Position numbers and translations under genes: made by a program
In this document: positions 16,287 through 25,016 of the stretch, in pieces
Layout of the letters: every line of letters begins with the position of its first letter
Position numbering within the stretch: the first letter of the stretch is position 1
Source: Pseudomonas antarctica
GTDB lineage: Bacteria; Pseudomonadota; Gammaproteobacteria; Pseudomonadales; Pseudomonadaceae
Assembly (NCBI RefSeq): GCF_001647715.1
Contig: NZ_CP015600.1
Span: forward strand, 4,836,001 to 4,900,000
Reading direction: 5' to 3'
DNA: 64,000 nucleotides
The notes under the pieces: generated by a model
What the model saw: the letters and a program-made list of their open reading frames with translations, nothing else
Database searches by the model: none
What the model was told of the DNA's origin: nothing

Positions 16287-17456
16287 ATGGCCGACTTTCT
16301 ACACGGCGTGCGGGTCATCGAACTCAACGACGGCTCCCGCCCCATTCGTACTATCCCCACCGCAGTTATCGGCATGGTTTGCACAGCTGAAGATGCGGAT
16401 GCCACTGTTTTCCCGCTGGACACTCCAGTCCTGATCACCAACGTACAAACCGCTGTCGGCAAGGCTGGCATCAAGGGCACTCTGGCAGCCAGCCTGCAAG
16501 GCATCGCCGACCAGACAAAGCCCTACGTCATCGTGGTGCGGGTCAAGGAAGGTGCCGACGAAGCGGCCACCACAACCGCGCTGATTGGCACCACCACTGC
16601 CGATGGCAAATACACCGGCATGAAAGCCCTGCTCGCCGCGAAGGCCCACGTAGGCATGACACCGCGCATTCTCGGTGTACCAGGCCTGGATAGTTTGCCG
16701 GTGGCCACCGCATTGGGTGCCATCGCCAAAGACCTACGCGCTTTCGCCTACGTCAGTGCTTGGAGCTGCAAAACCAAGGAAGAAGTGGTCGCCTACCGTG
16801 AAAACTTCGGTGCCCGCGAAATGATGGTCATCTGGCCTGACTTTCTCAGCTGGGACACCGCCACCGACAAGACCACCAAGGCATCAGCTGTTTCCCGCGC
16901 GTTGGGCCTGCGCGCCAAGATCGATCAAGAGACCGGCTGGCATAAAACCCTTTCCAACGTCGCCGTAAGCGGCGTCACCGGCATCAGCGCCGATGTGTTC
17001 TGGGATCTGCAAAACCCGGCCACCGATGCCAACTATCTCAACAGCAACGACGTCACCACTCTGATCAACGCCAACGGTTTTCGCTTCTGGGGCAGCCGCA
17101 CCTGTAGCGACGATCCGCAGTTCGCTTTCGAGAACTACACCCGCACCGCGCAGATCATTGCCGACACCATGGCAGAGGCGCACATGTGGGCCGTTGATCG
17201 CCCGATGCATGCCTCCCTGGTGCGCGACCTGGTCGAAGGTGTTAACGCCAAGATGCGCGAGCTGGTTTCGCAGGGCTACCTGATCGGCGGGAGCTGCTGG
17301 TACCCGGATGACATCAACACCAAGGATACCCTCAAGGACGGCAAGCTCTGGGTCGACTACGACTACACCCCCGTACCGCCGCTTGAAGACCTCACCTTCC
17401 GCCAGCGAATTACCGACCGTTACCTGATCGAATTCGCCAAAGGCATCAACAGCTAA
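16287..17456 (+). CDS. FI: tail sheath protein (P2 gpFI family)
   Basis: This 389-residue contractile sheath subunit starts MADFLHGVRVIELNDGSRPI and contains VGMTPRILGVPGLDSLPV, NGFRFWGSRTCS and a C-terminal FRQRITDRYLIEF, all standard in the family and close to P2 gpFI in length. ATG 16287 is used; the frame is open somewhat further upstream. First gene of its transcription unit. Confidence 0.97.
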   Translation: MADFLHGVRVIELNDGSRPIRTIPTAVIGMVCTAEDADATVFPLDTPVLITNVQTAVGKAGIKGTLAASLQGIADQTKPYVIVVRVKEGADEAATTTALIGTTTADGKYTGMKALLAAKAHVGMTPRILGVPGLDSLPVATALGAIAKDLRAFAYVSAWSCKTKEEVVAYRENFGAREMMVIWPDFLSWDTATDKTTKASAVSRALGLRAKIDQETGWHKTLSNVAVSGVTGISADVFWDLQNPATDANYLNSNDVTTLINANGFRFWGSRTCSDDPQFAFENYTRTAQIIADTMAEAHMWAVDRPMHASLVRDLVEGVNAKMRELVSQGYLIGGSCWYPDDINTKDTLKDGKLWVDYDYTPVPPLEDLTFRQRITDRYLIEFAKGINS

Positions 17457-17513
17457 ACCGGGCCTCCCCGCAAGGGGAGTTCACCCTGAACCCGTATCCC
17501 GGAGAACACTGCC

Positions 17514-18029
17514 ATGGCCCTGCCTCGCAAACTCAAGAACCTCAACCTGTTCAACGACGGCAACAACTACCTGGGCGTGGTGAAGTCCGTCACCCTGCCC
17601 CCGCTCGGCCGCAAGATGGAAGCCTATCGCGGCGGCGGCATGAACGGCCCGGTCAAAGTAGACCTGGGCATGGCCGACGACGGCATCCAGTTCGAGTGGA
17701 AGACCGGTGGCATCGATCTTATCTCCTTGAAACAGTTCGGTGCGGTGAATGCCTCGGCCGTGGCTTTGCGTTTCTCCGGGCCTTTTCAGCAGGACGACAC
17801 CGACGAAGTCAGCACGGTGGAAGTTGTCGTGCGTGGACGTCATGAAAACATCGAGATGGGCGAAGCCAAGGCTGGCGAAGACACCGAACACACCATCAAA
17901 ACCACCTGCACCTACTACAAGCTGACCGTGGACGGCACCGAAATCATCGAAATCGACCTGCTCAATTTCATCGAGAAGGTCAATGGCGTCGACATGCTCG
18001 CCAAACAGCGCACCGCGCTAGGCATCTGA
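17514..18029 (+). CDS. FII: major tail tube protein (P2 gpFII family)
   Basis: This 171-residue inner tube subunit starts MALPRKLKNLNLFNDGNNYL and ends with KTTCTYYKLTVDGTEIIEIDLLN, matching P2 gpFII (172 aa). It polymerises inside the sheath, and its stacked rings match the tape-measure length. A GGAGAA ribosome site precedes the start. Confidence 0.97.
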   Translation: MALPRKLKNLNLFNDGNNYLGVVKSVTLPPLGRKMEAYRGGGMNGPVKVDLGMADDGIQFEWKTGGIDLISLKQFGAVNASAVALRFSGPFQQDDTDEVSTVEVVVRGRHENIEMGEAKAGEDTEHTIKTTCTYYKLTVDGTEIIEIDLLNFIEKVNGVDMLAKQRTALGI

Positions 18030-18073
18030 TCCAAACGCCCAATCACCCGTAACCTTCACCAGGAGTTTTTCCA

Positions 18074-18415
18074 ATGACAGACAAAGCAGCAGCAGCCGAC
18101 CAGCCAGACGTTCAGCCGCTGGCCGACGACAACACCGTCATCCTCGATACGCCGATCCGTCGAGGCACTACCACTATCGACACCATCACCTTGCGCAAGC
18201 CGAACTCCGGCGAGTTGCGCGGTGTGAGCCTGTCCGACCTTCTGAATCTGGATGTCGCCAGCCTGATCAAGGTAATCCCACGCATCAGCAACCCGGGCAT
18301 TACCGCAGTTGAAGCGGCCGGCCTCGACCCCGCTGACCTGGTAGCAATCGGTAGCAAGGTCATCGGTTTTTTGTTGCAGAAGTCGGTGAAAACGGATGCA
18401 TCCCTCGTTGCGTAG
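18074..18415 (+). CDS. E: tail assembly chaperone E (P2 gpE family)
   Basis: This 113-residue tail assembly chaperone contains TPIRRGTTTIDTITLRKPNSG and LRGVSLSDLLNLDVASLIKV, the P2 gpE signature. A slippery T_TTT_TTG lies at codons 98-100 in the correct phase, allowing a fraction of ribosomes to shift to -1 and make an E-E' fusion of about 156 residues. It sits between tube and tape-measure genes, as in all contractile phages. Confidence 0.94.
   Translation: MTDKAAAADQPDVQPLADDNTVILDTPIRRGTTTIDTITLRKPNSGELRGVSLSDLLNLDVASLIKVIPRISNPGITAVEAAGLDPADLVAIGSKVIGFLLQKSVKTDASLVA
18367..18373 (+). other. -1 programmed frameshift slippery site in gene E
   Basis: TTTTTTG is read as T_TTT_TTG in the gene E frame, the canonical X_XXY_YYZ arrangement and the same heptamer as in P2. 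After slipping, the -1 frame runs without a stop from 18373 through the E' reading frame to the TGA at 18541-18543. Frequency and any downstream stimulator cannot be judged from sequence. Confidence 0.92.
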
Positions 18416-18423
18416 AGGACGCC

Positions 18424-18543
18424 ATGGCCGACCTGGCTGTAGTTTTTCACTGGGCACCGGCTGACATGAATCAGCTGGGCCTGCAGGAATTGATGGACTG
18501 GCGCGAACGGGCGCGAATTCGGAGCAGTGTCGATGGCGAATGA
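18424..18543 (+). CDS. E' extension (GpE family), expressed by -1 frameshift from E
   Basis: This 39-residue reading frame from ATG 18424 (VVFHWAPADMNQLGLQELMDW) matches the P2 GpE' family. The real product is most likely the E-E' fusion made by the frameshift at 18367-18373, since the -1 frame is open from there. The fusion loads on the tape measure during tail assembly. The segment overlaps the start of gene T by 11 bases. Confidence 0.9.
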   Translation: MADLAVVFHWAPADMNQLGLQELMDWRERARIRSSVDGE

Positions 18544-21500
18544 TTTAAGACTGCGCGTGTTGCTTGACGCCATCGACAAAGCCACTGGCCCCTTGAAGAA
18601 AATCTCCGGGGCCAGCACTGAAACCGCCCGCGCCCTCAAGGCCGCCCGTGATCGCCTGAAGGAACTCAACACCCAGCAGAAAGACGTGAGCGCCTGGCGC
18701 TCCCAGAAGACTGCTGCTGACGAAACCAAGCAATCCCTTGATGCAGCCCGCGAACGGGTTAAAGCCCTCAGCCAGCAATTCGCCGCGGCCGGCGTGCCCA
18801 CCAAGGCCATGACCAGGGACGTCCGCGCTGCGGTGCGCGAAGCACAGCGCCTGAAACAAGAACATCAACAGCAAAGCGAGCAGCTTCAGCGATTACGCTC
18901 CAAGCTCTCCGACGCAGGCATCAGCACCAAGAACCTCAGTACCCACGAACGTCAGCTGCGCGAGCAGATCAGCTCCACGAATAACAGCATCAGCGAGCAA
19001 GGCCGGCGCCTGCGTGCGTTGAACGCCACCCAGGAACGAATGGCAAAGGCAAGAGCACGACTCGAAAGCACTTACAGCGGACGCAAACAGTTCGCTGGGA
19101 ATGCTGCGATGGCCGGCGCTGCTGGTATGGGTACCGGCTATGCCATCGGCCATGGTCTGTACGCCCCCTTGCAGGAAGGCAAGCAGTTCGCACTTGAAGA
19201 GAACCGCGTCGCCGCCCTGGGCCTGGGCAAAGAAGACACAGGCAAAGCAATCGAGTTTGCCAAGCGCATGAAGACCTACGGTACCAGCGTTACGGAAAAC
19301 CTGACGTTGGTACGGGACGCAATGACGGTGTTCGCAGATGAGCATGAAGCCGAAATGGTTGCCCCGACTTTGGCAAAAATGAAGTTCGCGAACCACGCCA
19401 TGTACGGCGAGGAGGAAGGCTCCGAGAACGAACGCAAGTTCATGGACATGCTCAAGGTAATCGAGCTTCGTGGTGGCTTGGCAAGCAAAGAGGCGTTCAT
19501 CAAACAAGCCGACATCGTGCAACGCATCCTCACCGCCACGGGTGGCCGTGTAGGGCCGAACGAATGGCTGAACGTGATCAAGACCGGTGGCGTTGCGGCC
19601 AAAGGCATCAAGGACGAGGCGTTCTATTACCAGATGGAACCTCTGGTGCAGGAAATGGGAGGTCACCGCGTTGGTACGGCGATGATGAGCGCCTACTCCA
19701 ACATCTACCAGGGCAAAACTACTAAGCGTGCAGCCAATAATCTGGAGAACTTGGGGTTGGTCGATCCGGCCAAGGTCAAGCACGACAAGGCTGGACAAAT
19801 TGCCTTTCTCGATGTCGGCGCAATCAAGGGCAGCGAGCTGTTCAGGGAAAACCAGTTTGAATGGATGGAAAAAATCCTGCTGCCGCAGCTCGCCGCCAAA
19901 GGCATCACGGAAAAAAAGCAGGTACTGGATAGCATTGGCAGCATCTTCTCCAACCGCACCGCATCCAACTTATTCGCGCAGATGTATTTGCAACGCGAGC
20001 AAATTCACAAAAACGCCAAGCTCAATGCCGGCGCCGACGGCATCGACCAGCTTTACGACAAGGGTATGAACACCGCCCAGGGTGTCGAGCTGGAGCTGCT
20101 CGCTCAGAAAGCCAATGCTTACCGAGAGATGAGCGCGGCGATTCTGCCAACCTATGTCGAAGCGCTGAAAAGCATCACCGAAGCGATTAAAGGCGTTACC
20201 GCCTGGATGAAAGAGAACCCAGCAGCTGCCGCTGTCATGGTTAAAACCCTGATGGTTGTCGGTGTGCTGGCCGGTGTCTTTGGCGCGCTGGCCTTGACCC
20301 TGGCGAGCTTGATCGGCCCCTTCGCAGTGGTAAGTTACGGCATGGGCTTGTTCGGCCTCAAAAGCGCGGGGATTATCGCAGTAACCCAGCGACTGTTCCC
20401 GACGTTGGTTGGCCTCGCCAGAAACGCCTTTCCTATGCTGATGCACGGCATTCGCTTGCTGGCCATGACTATGGGCGGGGCGTTGCTCACCGCAATTCGG
20501 ACGGTAGGCATGGCCCTGTGGGGCTTGGCAGCGAATCCGATTGTTCTGATCATCGCCGCTGTTGTCGCCGCGATCGCTGGTGGCGCCTACCTGATTTATC
20601 GGAACTGGGACGCGGTGAAGCTGTATTTCAGCAATGCCTGGACAGAGATCAAAGCCGGGTTTGACGGTGGCATCGGCAGTATCATCGCCACGCTGGTGAA
20701 CTTCAGCCCGCTCGGACTGGTGTACCAAGCCTTTGCCGGGGTGCTGAGTTACTTGGGCATTGAACTCCCCTCGCGCTTTACCGAATTCGGCAGCATGATC
20801 GTCAACGGGCTGGTCAATGGCCTGATTTCCGGCATGGGCCTGGTTAAGGACACCATCGTCTCGATCGGCGACTCGACCATTGGATGGTTCAAGGAAAAGC
20901 TCGGCATTCACAGTCCGTCGCGGGTGTTTGCGGAGCTGGGCGGCTTTACTATGGCTGGATTGACCCGAGGGTTGGAAGCCGGCGAAAAAGGCCCACTCGG
21001 GGCGATCAACGACCTCAGCAAGCAGATCACTCAAGCGGGACAGCTGTCATTGCCAGTACCCGCGTTCCCGGCCCCTCTGATCGCCACTCCGAGCGGTGAT
21101 AGTAATCCGGCTTCAGACGTACGCCTCAGCGACGCCAGAGAATTCGCGCTGGACAGGCCGTTGATTCCTTCCGTGCCCACTACTGCACAGTCTCAAGCAC
21201 CGCTTGGGGAAAACCCTCTCACAGCCTTGATCAACTTTGGCAAGCAGTTCATCAATTCCGGTACGCGGGCACCGGGAACGGCAGCGGCACCTTCAATCGC
21301 GGTCGAAAAGAAGCCATACGCGCACTTGCACTCTGCAGACAGGCCCGTCATACCTTCATTACCCACCACTGCACAGTCTCAAGCACCGCTTGGGGAAAAC
21401 CCTCTCACAGCCTTGATCAACTTTGGCAAGCAGTTCATCAATTCCGGTACGCGGACACCGGGAACGGCAGCGGCACCTTCAATCGCGGTAGAAAAGAAGC

Positions 21501-21865
21501 CATACGCGCAATTGCACTCTGCAGACAGGCCCTTCACTCCTTCATTACCCGCCATTGCACAGGCTCCAGCACCGCTTGAGGAAAATCCTCTCACAGCCTT
21601 GATCAACTTCGGCAAGCAGTTCATCACCGCCGGCACGTTGGCGCTGGGAACGGTGGCGACGCCCGCAATCGCGATCGATGAACGCCCCCCTATTAATCAG
21701 CTCGCGGCGCCCAGTTATGACAGCCATGATCATTATGAAATCAACATCCAACCAGCATCAGGGGACGATGCACAAGCGATTGCCAGGGCCGTGCGCGCCG
21801 AGCTGGCCCGCATCGCTAGCGAGAAAAGTGCCCGCGGGCGCAGCAGACTGTCTGATCTGGAGTAA
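18533..21865 (+). CDS. T: tail tape measure protein (P2 gpT family)
   Basis: At 1110 residues this sets tail length and is ejected with the DNA. Residues about 10-190 are helical coiled coil (RDRLKELNTQQKD; LKQEHQQQSEQLQRLRSKL). About 195-560 is the conserved TP901/P2-type core (GRKQFAGNAAMAGAAGMGTG). Hydrophobic segments at about 565-600 and 640-690 may insert into the host membrane. The C-terminus (about 873-1058) carries three 62-residue tandem repeats absent from P2 gpT, making this protein longer than P2's 815. ATG 18533 is preferred to an in-frame GTG at 18527. Confidence 0.95.
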   Translation: MANDLRLRVLLDAIDKATGPLKKISGASTETARALKAARDRLKELNTQQKDVSAWRSQKTAADETKQSLDAARERVKALSQQFAAAGVPTKAMTRDVRAAVREAQRLKQEHQQQSEQLQRLRSKLSDAGISTKNLSTHERQLREQISSTNNSISEQGRRLRALNATQERMAKARARLESTYSGRKQFAGNAAMAGAAGMGTGYAIGHGLYAPLQEGKQFALEENRVAALGLGKEDTGKAIEFAKRMKTYGTSVTENLTLVRDAMTVFADEHEAEMVAPTLAKMKFANHAMYGEEEGSENERKFMDMLKVIELRGGLASKEAFIKQADIVQRILTATGGRVGPNEWLNVIKTGGVAAKGIKDEAFYYQMEPLVQEMGGHRVGTAMMSAYSNIYQGKTTKRAANNLENLGLVDPAKVKHDKAGQIAFLDVGAIKGSELFRENQFEWMEKILLPQLAAKGITEKKQVLDSIGSIFSNRTASNLFAQMYLQREQIHKNAKLNAGADGIDQLYDKGMNTAQGVELELLAQKANAYREMSAAILPTYVEALKSITEAIKGVTAWMKENPAAAAVMVKTLMVVGVLAGVFGALALTLASLIGPFAVVSYGMGLFGLKSAGIIAVTQRLFPTLVGLARNAFPMLMHGIRLLAMTMGGALLTAIRTVGMALWGLAANPIVLIIAAVVAAIAGGAYLIYRNWDAVKLYFSNAWTEIKAGFDGGIGSIIATLVNFSPLGLVYQAFAGVLSYLGIELPSRFTEFGSMIVNGLVNGLISGMGLVKDTIVSIGDSTIGWFKEKLGIHSPSRVFAELGGFTMAGLTRGLEAGEKGPLGAINDLSKQITQAGQLSLPVPAFPAPLIATPSGDSNPASDVRLSDAREFALDRPLIPSVPTTAQSQAPLGENPLTALINFGKQFINSGTRAPGTAAAPSIAVEKKPYAHLHSADRPVIPSLPTTAQSQAPLGENPLTALINFGKQFINSGTRTPGTAAAPSIAVEKKPYAQLHSADRPFTPSLPAIAQAPAPLEENPLTALINFGKQFITAGTLALGTVATPAIAIDERPPINQLAAPSYDSHDHYEINIQPASGDDAQAIARAVRAELARIASEKSARGRSRLSDLE
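21152..21709 (+). repeat. three tandem 186-bp repeats inside gene T
   Basis: Units start at 21152, 21338 and 21524, exactly 186 bases apart (62 codons). Units one and two are nearly identical; the third is diverged, mainly at its end. Each encodes ENPLTALINFGKQFI followed by a Pro/Ala-rich linker. The period keeps the frame, so copy number can change without breaking T. Confidence 0.93.
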
Positions 21866-21871
21866 TGCCAC

Positions 21872-22312
21872 ATGATGCTCGCCCTTGGCATGTTTGTTTT
21901 CAGTCTCACGACCGCCGCCTACCAGGAACTGCAACGTCAAACCAACTGGCGCCATGCCAGCAATAGCCGAATCGGTGCAGCACCTGCGCGGCAGTTTCTT
22001 GGGCGTGGCGACGACACCATCACGCTGCCAGGCATCCTCCTCCCGGAACTGGCAGGTACCACTCTTAGCTTGGACACCATTCGGCTGATGGCAAACACCG
22101 GTAAGGCTTGGCCCATGGTCGAAGGAAGTGGCCGTATCTACGGCCTGTGGGTGATCGAAAGCCTGGGAGAAACCAAGACCTTTTTCTTTCGCGACGGGAC
22201 GCCTCGGCGTATTGAGTTCAACCTCGCCCTCACTCGTATCGACGATGACCGGATTGACCTGCTCGGCGCAGGCACTGCCGTCGGCGTGAACATCCTGCGT
22301 GGATTGATATGA
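21872..22312 (+). CDS. U: tail protein U (P2 gpU family)
   Basis: This 146-residue tail protein has MFVFSLTTAAYQELQRQTNWRH-type opening residues, GGDDTI-like RGDDTITLPGILLPEL, and WPMVEGSGRIYGLWVIES, all signatures of phage tail U. It caps the distal tail near the baseplate with gpD. It overlaps D by four bases. Confidence 0.95.
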   Translation: MMLALGMFVFSLTTAAYQELQRQTNWRHASNSRIGAAPARQFLGRGDDTITLPGILLPELAGTTLSLDTIRLMANTGKAWPMVEGSGRIYGLWVIESLGETKTFFFRDGTPRRIEFNLALTRIDDDRIDLLGAGTAVGVNILRGLI

Positions 22313-23613
22313 TCGAAGCCGCCCTTTCCCGCGTGACCGGGTTTCTGAAGGATACCGTCGATCGCTACAAGCGCGACGCGGCATATCCGGTACCGGCCTT
22401 CCGCCTGACCGTCGACGGCAACGACATCGCCCAGATCATCAGCCCCCGGCTGATGAGCCTGGAACTGACCGACAACCGCGGTATCGAAGCCGACCAGCTC
22501 AGTATCAGCCTCAGCGACCACGACGGTTTGCTGTCGATTCCACCCAAAGGCGCGGTGGTACGGTTATGGCTGGGCTGGAGCGACACCGGCCTGGTCGACA
22601 AAGGCATTTACACCGTCGACGAGACCGAACACAGCGGCGCCCCGGACGTGTTGAGCATTCGTGCCCGGTCGGCAGATCTGCGCAAGGGGCTGAAAACCAA
22701 ACGCGAGCGCAGCTGGAGCAATACGACCCTCGGTGACGTCCTGGGCGATATCGCCATAGGCAACGGCCTCACCGCAACTATTGCCGGTGCGCTCGACGGA
22801 CTGCCCATCCTGCAACTGGATCAGGCCAATGAGTCCGACGCCAACCTGATCAGCCGCCTAGGCGAAGAGTTCGACGCCGTAGCCAGTGTCAAGGCCGGGT
22901 GCCTGTTATGTATGCCTGCCGGTGGCGGTAAGGCCGTCAGCGGCCTGGACCTGCCCCACATAACCCTCACCCGTGCCGATGGCGACCAACACCGCTATTT
23001 GCTCGCCGATCGCGACAGCTACGACGGGGTACGCGCCTACTTCTATGACGTGAACAGCGCCAAGAAACAGGAAACCATTGCTGGCGGCGGCGAAAACCTC
23101 AAAGACCTGCGCCACACCTACAGCGACAAACAGTCGGCCCTACGCGCAGCGCGGGCGGAATTCAACCGCCTGCGCCGTGGCAGCGCCACGCTCAGCTATA
23201 CCCTGGCGGTTGGCCGACCCGATCTGATCCCGGAACTGACCTACACGCTGCAGGGCGTGAAGGCTGAAATTGACGAAATCATCTGGTACGGGGGCAACGT
23301 GCAGCACAACCTCAGCCCGGACAACGGCTACACCATGAGCCTGGAGCTGGAAAGCAAACTGCCAGAAGATACAGTCGATGACTTGGCTGAAGATAACAAA
23401 CTGAATTACACCGGCATCATCGCCTACTACCGCGACGAGAAAACCGGGAAAGAGAGGACCATGACCGCCGGCGACCAGGCGAAGCCCCGCCGCCTACTTT
23501 GGCTGTATGCCAACCAGACAACGGCAAAGCGGGCGGTGGATCGGGAGTGGAAACGGTTACAGGCGGCGAAATCCGAAGAGGGAGGCTATGCCGGGGGCGG
23601 AGCCCGAGTGTAG
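22309..23613 (+). CDS. D: late control / baseplate hub protein D (P2 gpD family)
   Basis: This 434-residue baseplate hub protein is named 'late control' for historical reasons. It has FRLTVDGNDIAQIISPRLMSLELTD, DQLSISLSDHDGLLSIPPKG and GLTATIAGALDGLPILQLDQ, typical of gpD, with a LysM/gp27-like fold. It ends the late operon. Unlike P2 there is no ogr gene next; a minus-strand gene faces it after five bases. Confidence 0.95.
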   Translation: MIEAALSRVTGFLKDTVDRYKRDAAYPVPAFRLTVDGNDIAQIISPRLMSLELTDNRGIEADQLSISLSDHDGLLSIPPKGAVVRLWLGWSDTGLVDKGIYTVDETEHSGAPDVLSIRARSADLRKGLKTKRERSWSNTTLGDVLGDIAIGNGLTATIAGALDGLPILQLDQANESDANLISRLGEEFDAVASVKAGCLLCMPAGGGKAVSGLDLPHITLTRADGDQHRYLLADRDSYDGVRAYFYDVNSAKKQETIAGGGENLKDLRHTYSDKQSALRAARAEFNRLRRGSATLSYTLAVGRPDLIPELTYTLQGVKAEIDEIIWYGGNVQHNLSPDNGYTMSLELESKLPEDTVDDLAEDNKLNYTGIIAYYRDEKTGKERTMTAGDQAKPRRLLWLYANQTTAKRAVDREWKRLQAAKSEEGGYAGGGARV

Positions 23614-23618
23614 GAAGG

Positions 23619-24077
23619 CTAATCAGCAAACACAGTAATTGTCGTGCCACCACCGTCACGGGCAAAGGCTTGGCATTCGATAGCTAGGCCTTTTTGTTCA
23701 ACAGTGGCGATCTCGCTTTCGTCTTTCAGTGCTTGTTGGCGGCATTGCTGGGATGCTTTCACAACGTCAGCAGCAGAGCGTTTTGAGACCAGACTGCCGG
23801 TGCGGCCGACCAGATCGTAGAACGCTTGATCCGGGGCCGGGCCATCCCAGGTGACAGCAACATTGGGAGTTCCCACGGCGCAGCTGAGGGACAACACGAT
23901 GTTTGGGCCATCACGGTACTCGGTGGTTTGCTTGCCTTCCGTTTGTTTGACTTGGGACAGGTGACGTTCCTGCTGCAGCGCAGCGAGAACATTATCGCAG
24001 GGTTCAGCCAGGGCGTTTGTGGAGAGCGCAAACAGAATCAGGCTGGTGCAGGCTCCGATCAGTACGTCAGTTTTCAC
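23619..24077 (-). CDS. secreted four-cysteine protein of unknown function
   Basis: At 152 residues, it begins with a clear signal peptide (basic Lys, hydrophobic VLIGACTSLILFALS, cleavage near NALA-EP). The mature part has four cysteines (CDNVL, LSCAV, QQCRQ, IECQAF), enough for two disulfides in the periplasm. GTG 24077 is chosen because AGAGGGA lies five bases upstream and the signal peptide begins there; the frame is open upstream without a ribosome site. It is convergent with D and separate from the late operon, so it may be a lysogeny-expressed gene such as an exclusion factor. I do not recognise the family. Confidence 0.78.
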   Translation of the reverse strand: MKTDVLIGACTSLILFALSTNALAEPCDNVLAALQQERHLSQVKQTEGKQTTEYRDGPNIVLSLSCAVGTPNVAVTWDGPAPDQAFYDLVGRTGSLVSKRSAADVVKASQQCRQQALKDESEIATVEQKGLAIECQAFARDGGGTTITVFAD

Positions 24078-24190
24078 AGCATTCCCTCTATGGATCATTC
24101 CTTGAGACCATTGCATCTGTTGTGTTGCACATAGGCTATTTGGCAATCACTGATTCGGCAATAGCGCGAGCCTCACACTGGCCGCAGCTG

Positions 24191-24220
24191 CCTAATTAAA
24201 AAGCCCGGCGAACCGAGCTT
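24191..24220 (-). terminator. intrinsic terminator with UUCG tetraloop after the 53-aa gene
   Basis: On the minus strand, AAGCTCGG-TTCG-CCGGGCTT (8-bp stem with one wobble) is followed by TTTAATT. It starts six bases after the stop of the 53-aa gene, so it ends that transcript ahead of the secreted protein gene. Confidence 0.85.
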
Positions 24221-24226
24221 TCCCTC

Positions 24227-24388
24227 CTACTGAGCGTTCAAGAGTGCGTCAATAAAGCGCAGCATGTCGTTCTGGTGTTCCTCGCTCAACTGCCTGAACA
24301 CCTTCACTAAGTGATGCTCGGCGTGCGTAACACGCTGGTCTTCACCGCTTGCGGTTTGATTGCTCTCTGCATCGCTGTTCACCAACAT
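24227..24388 (-). CDS. small 53-aa phage protein
   Basis: ATG 24388 is preceded by AAGGGAG six bases upstream and the frame runs to TAG at 24227, just before a strong terminator. The product is acidic at its start (NSDAESNQTASGEDQ), then helical: HLVKVFRQLSEEHQNDMLRF and IDALL. That second half resembles the C-terminal tail of small phage HTH regulators but no DNA-binding helix is present. Role unknown; it may modulate the repressor or the early operon. Confidence 0.75.
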   Translation of the reverse strand: MLVNSDAESNQTASGEDQRVTHAEHHLVKVFRQLSEEHQNDMLRFIDALLNAQ

Positions 24389-24422
24389 GTTCTACTCCCT
24401 TTACAACACGTAACGGGCGCCC

Positions 24423-24440
24423 GGCACTATCGGTAGTGCC
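24423..24440. repeat. short perfect inverted repeat upstream of the 53-aa gene
   Basis: GGCACTA-TCGG-TAGTGCC is a 7-bp stem with a 4-base loop, 35 bases before the 53-aa gene start (minus strand). No T-run follows on either strand, so it is more likely an operator or leader hairpin than a terminator. Confidence 0.45.
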
Positions 24441-24602
24441 GTCAAAAACACCCGGCGAACGAGCGATTCTCAGCATATTCTGGTGTGCCACCACCCCCTC
24501 TATACAATAAAGACAGCGAGCGCTTTGACAGACAAATAAGTCGACGTAGACCATAGAAACAAAGGTCGAATGACCCCCGCTGGCCTAGAACGAGACAAAA
24601 GG

Positions 24603-24941
24603 TTAATTAGTAGTAGAGACTGCTAAAGCGCTGGTCAGCCTCTGGACGGATGCTTTATCGCCATCGGATAAAGATCGGTAGTTTTCTAGGATTCGAGACT
24701 CAGCACTGTCAATTCCACTTTTCGACAGGAAGGCCTTCACGCCTGTCAGCACGTACTGAATGTCCACGCCTGCCCTCTCAAGAGCAGCCAGGTATCGCAA
24801 ATCTGGCGAATTTGCGCCCTGTTCGTACGCTTTCTGTGTCCCTCGGCTGACACCTCCCAACACCCCGAAATCGGTTTGACTAAGGCCCAAACGGTCGCGC
24901 TCTTCTTTTAGGCGATCACTCACCCCATCAGAAATGTACAT
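24603..24941 (-). CDS. phage repressor, Xre-family HTH (C-type)
   Basis: This 112-residue regulator has an HTH_3 domain at about residues 9-55 (LKEERDRLGLSQTDFGVLGG, SRGTQKAYEQG) and a helical C-terminus suited to dimerisation (LENYRSLSDGDKASVQRLTSAL). It should repress the divergent early operon and maintain lysogeny. ATG 24941 is preferred to the upstream TTG. There is no LexA-like autoprotease domain, so induction is not by RecA cleavage of this protein. One operator-like repeat overlaps its own start codon, suggesting autoregulation. Confidence 0.87.
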   Translation of the reverse strand: MYISDGVSDRLKEERDRLGLSQTDFGVLGGVSRGTQKAYEQGANSPDLRYLAALERAGVDIQYVLTGVKAFLSKSGIDSAESRILENYRSLSDGDKASVQRLTSALAVSTTN

Positions 24942-24988
24942 TTTTATGCGCAATCCTTATTGACTTGTATATTTTTCTGTTCAAGAAT
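24936..24988 (+). promoter_or_regulatory. divergent repressor/early control region with direct-repeat operators
   Basis: Early promoter candidate: -35 TTGACT at 24960-24965, 17-base spacer, -10 AAGAAT at 24983-24988. Two direct repeats, GTACATTTTT (24936-24945) and GTATATTTTT (24967-24976), lie 31 bases apart, about three helical turns; the second falls in the spacer. A leftward candidate (TTGAAC, 17 bases, AATAAG) overlaps on the other strand. The switch assignment is inferred. Confidence 0.55.
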
Positions 24989-25016
24989 GCCCTCACACAA
25001 ACACGAACGAACACAC

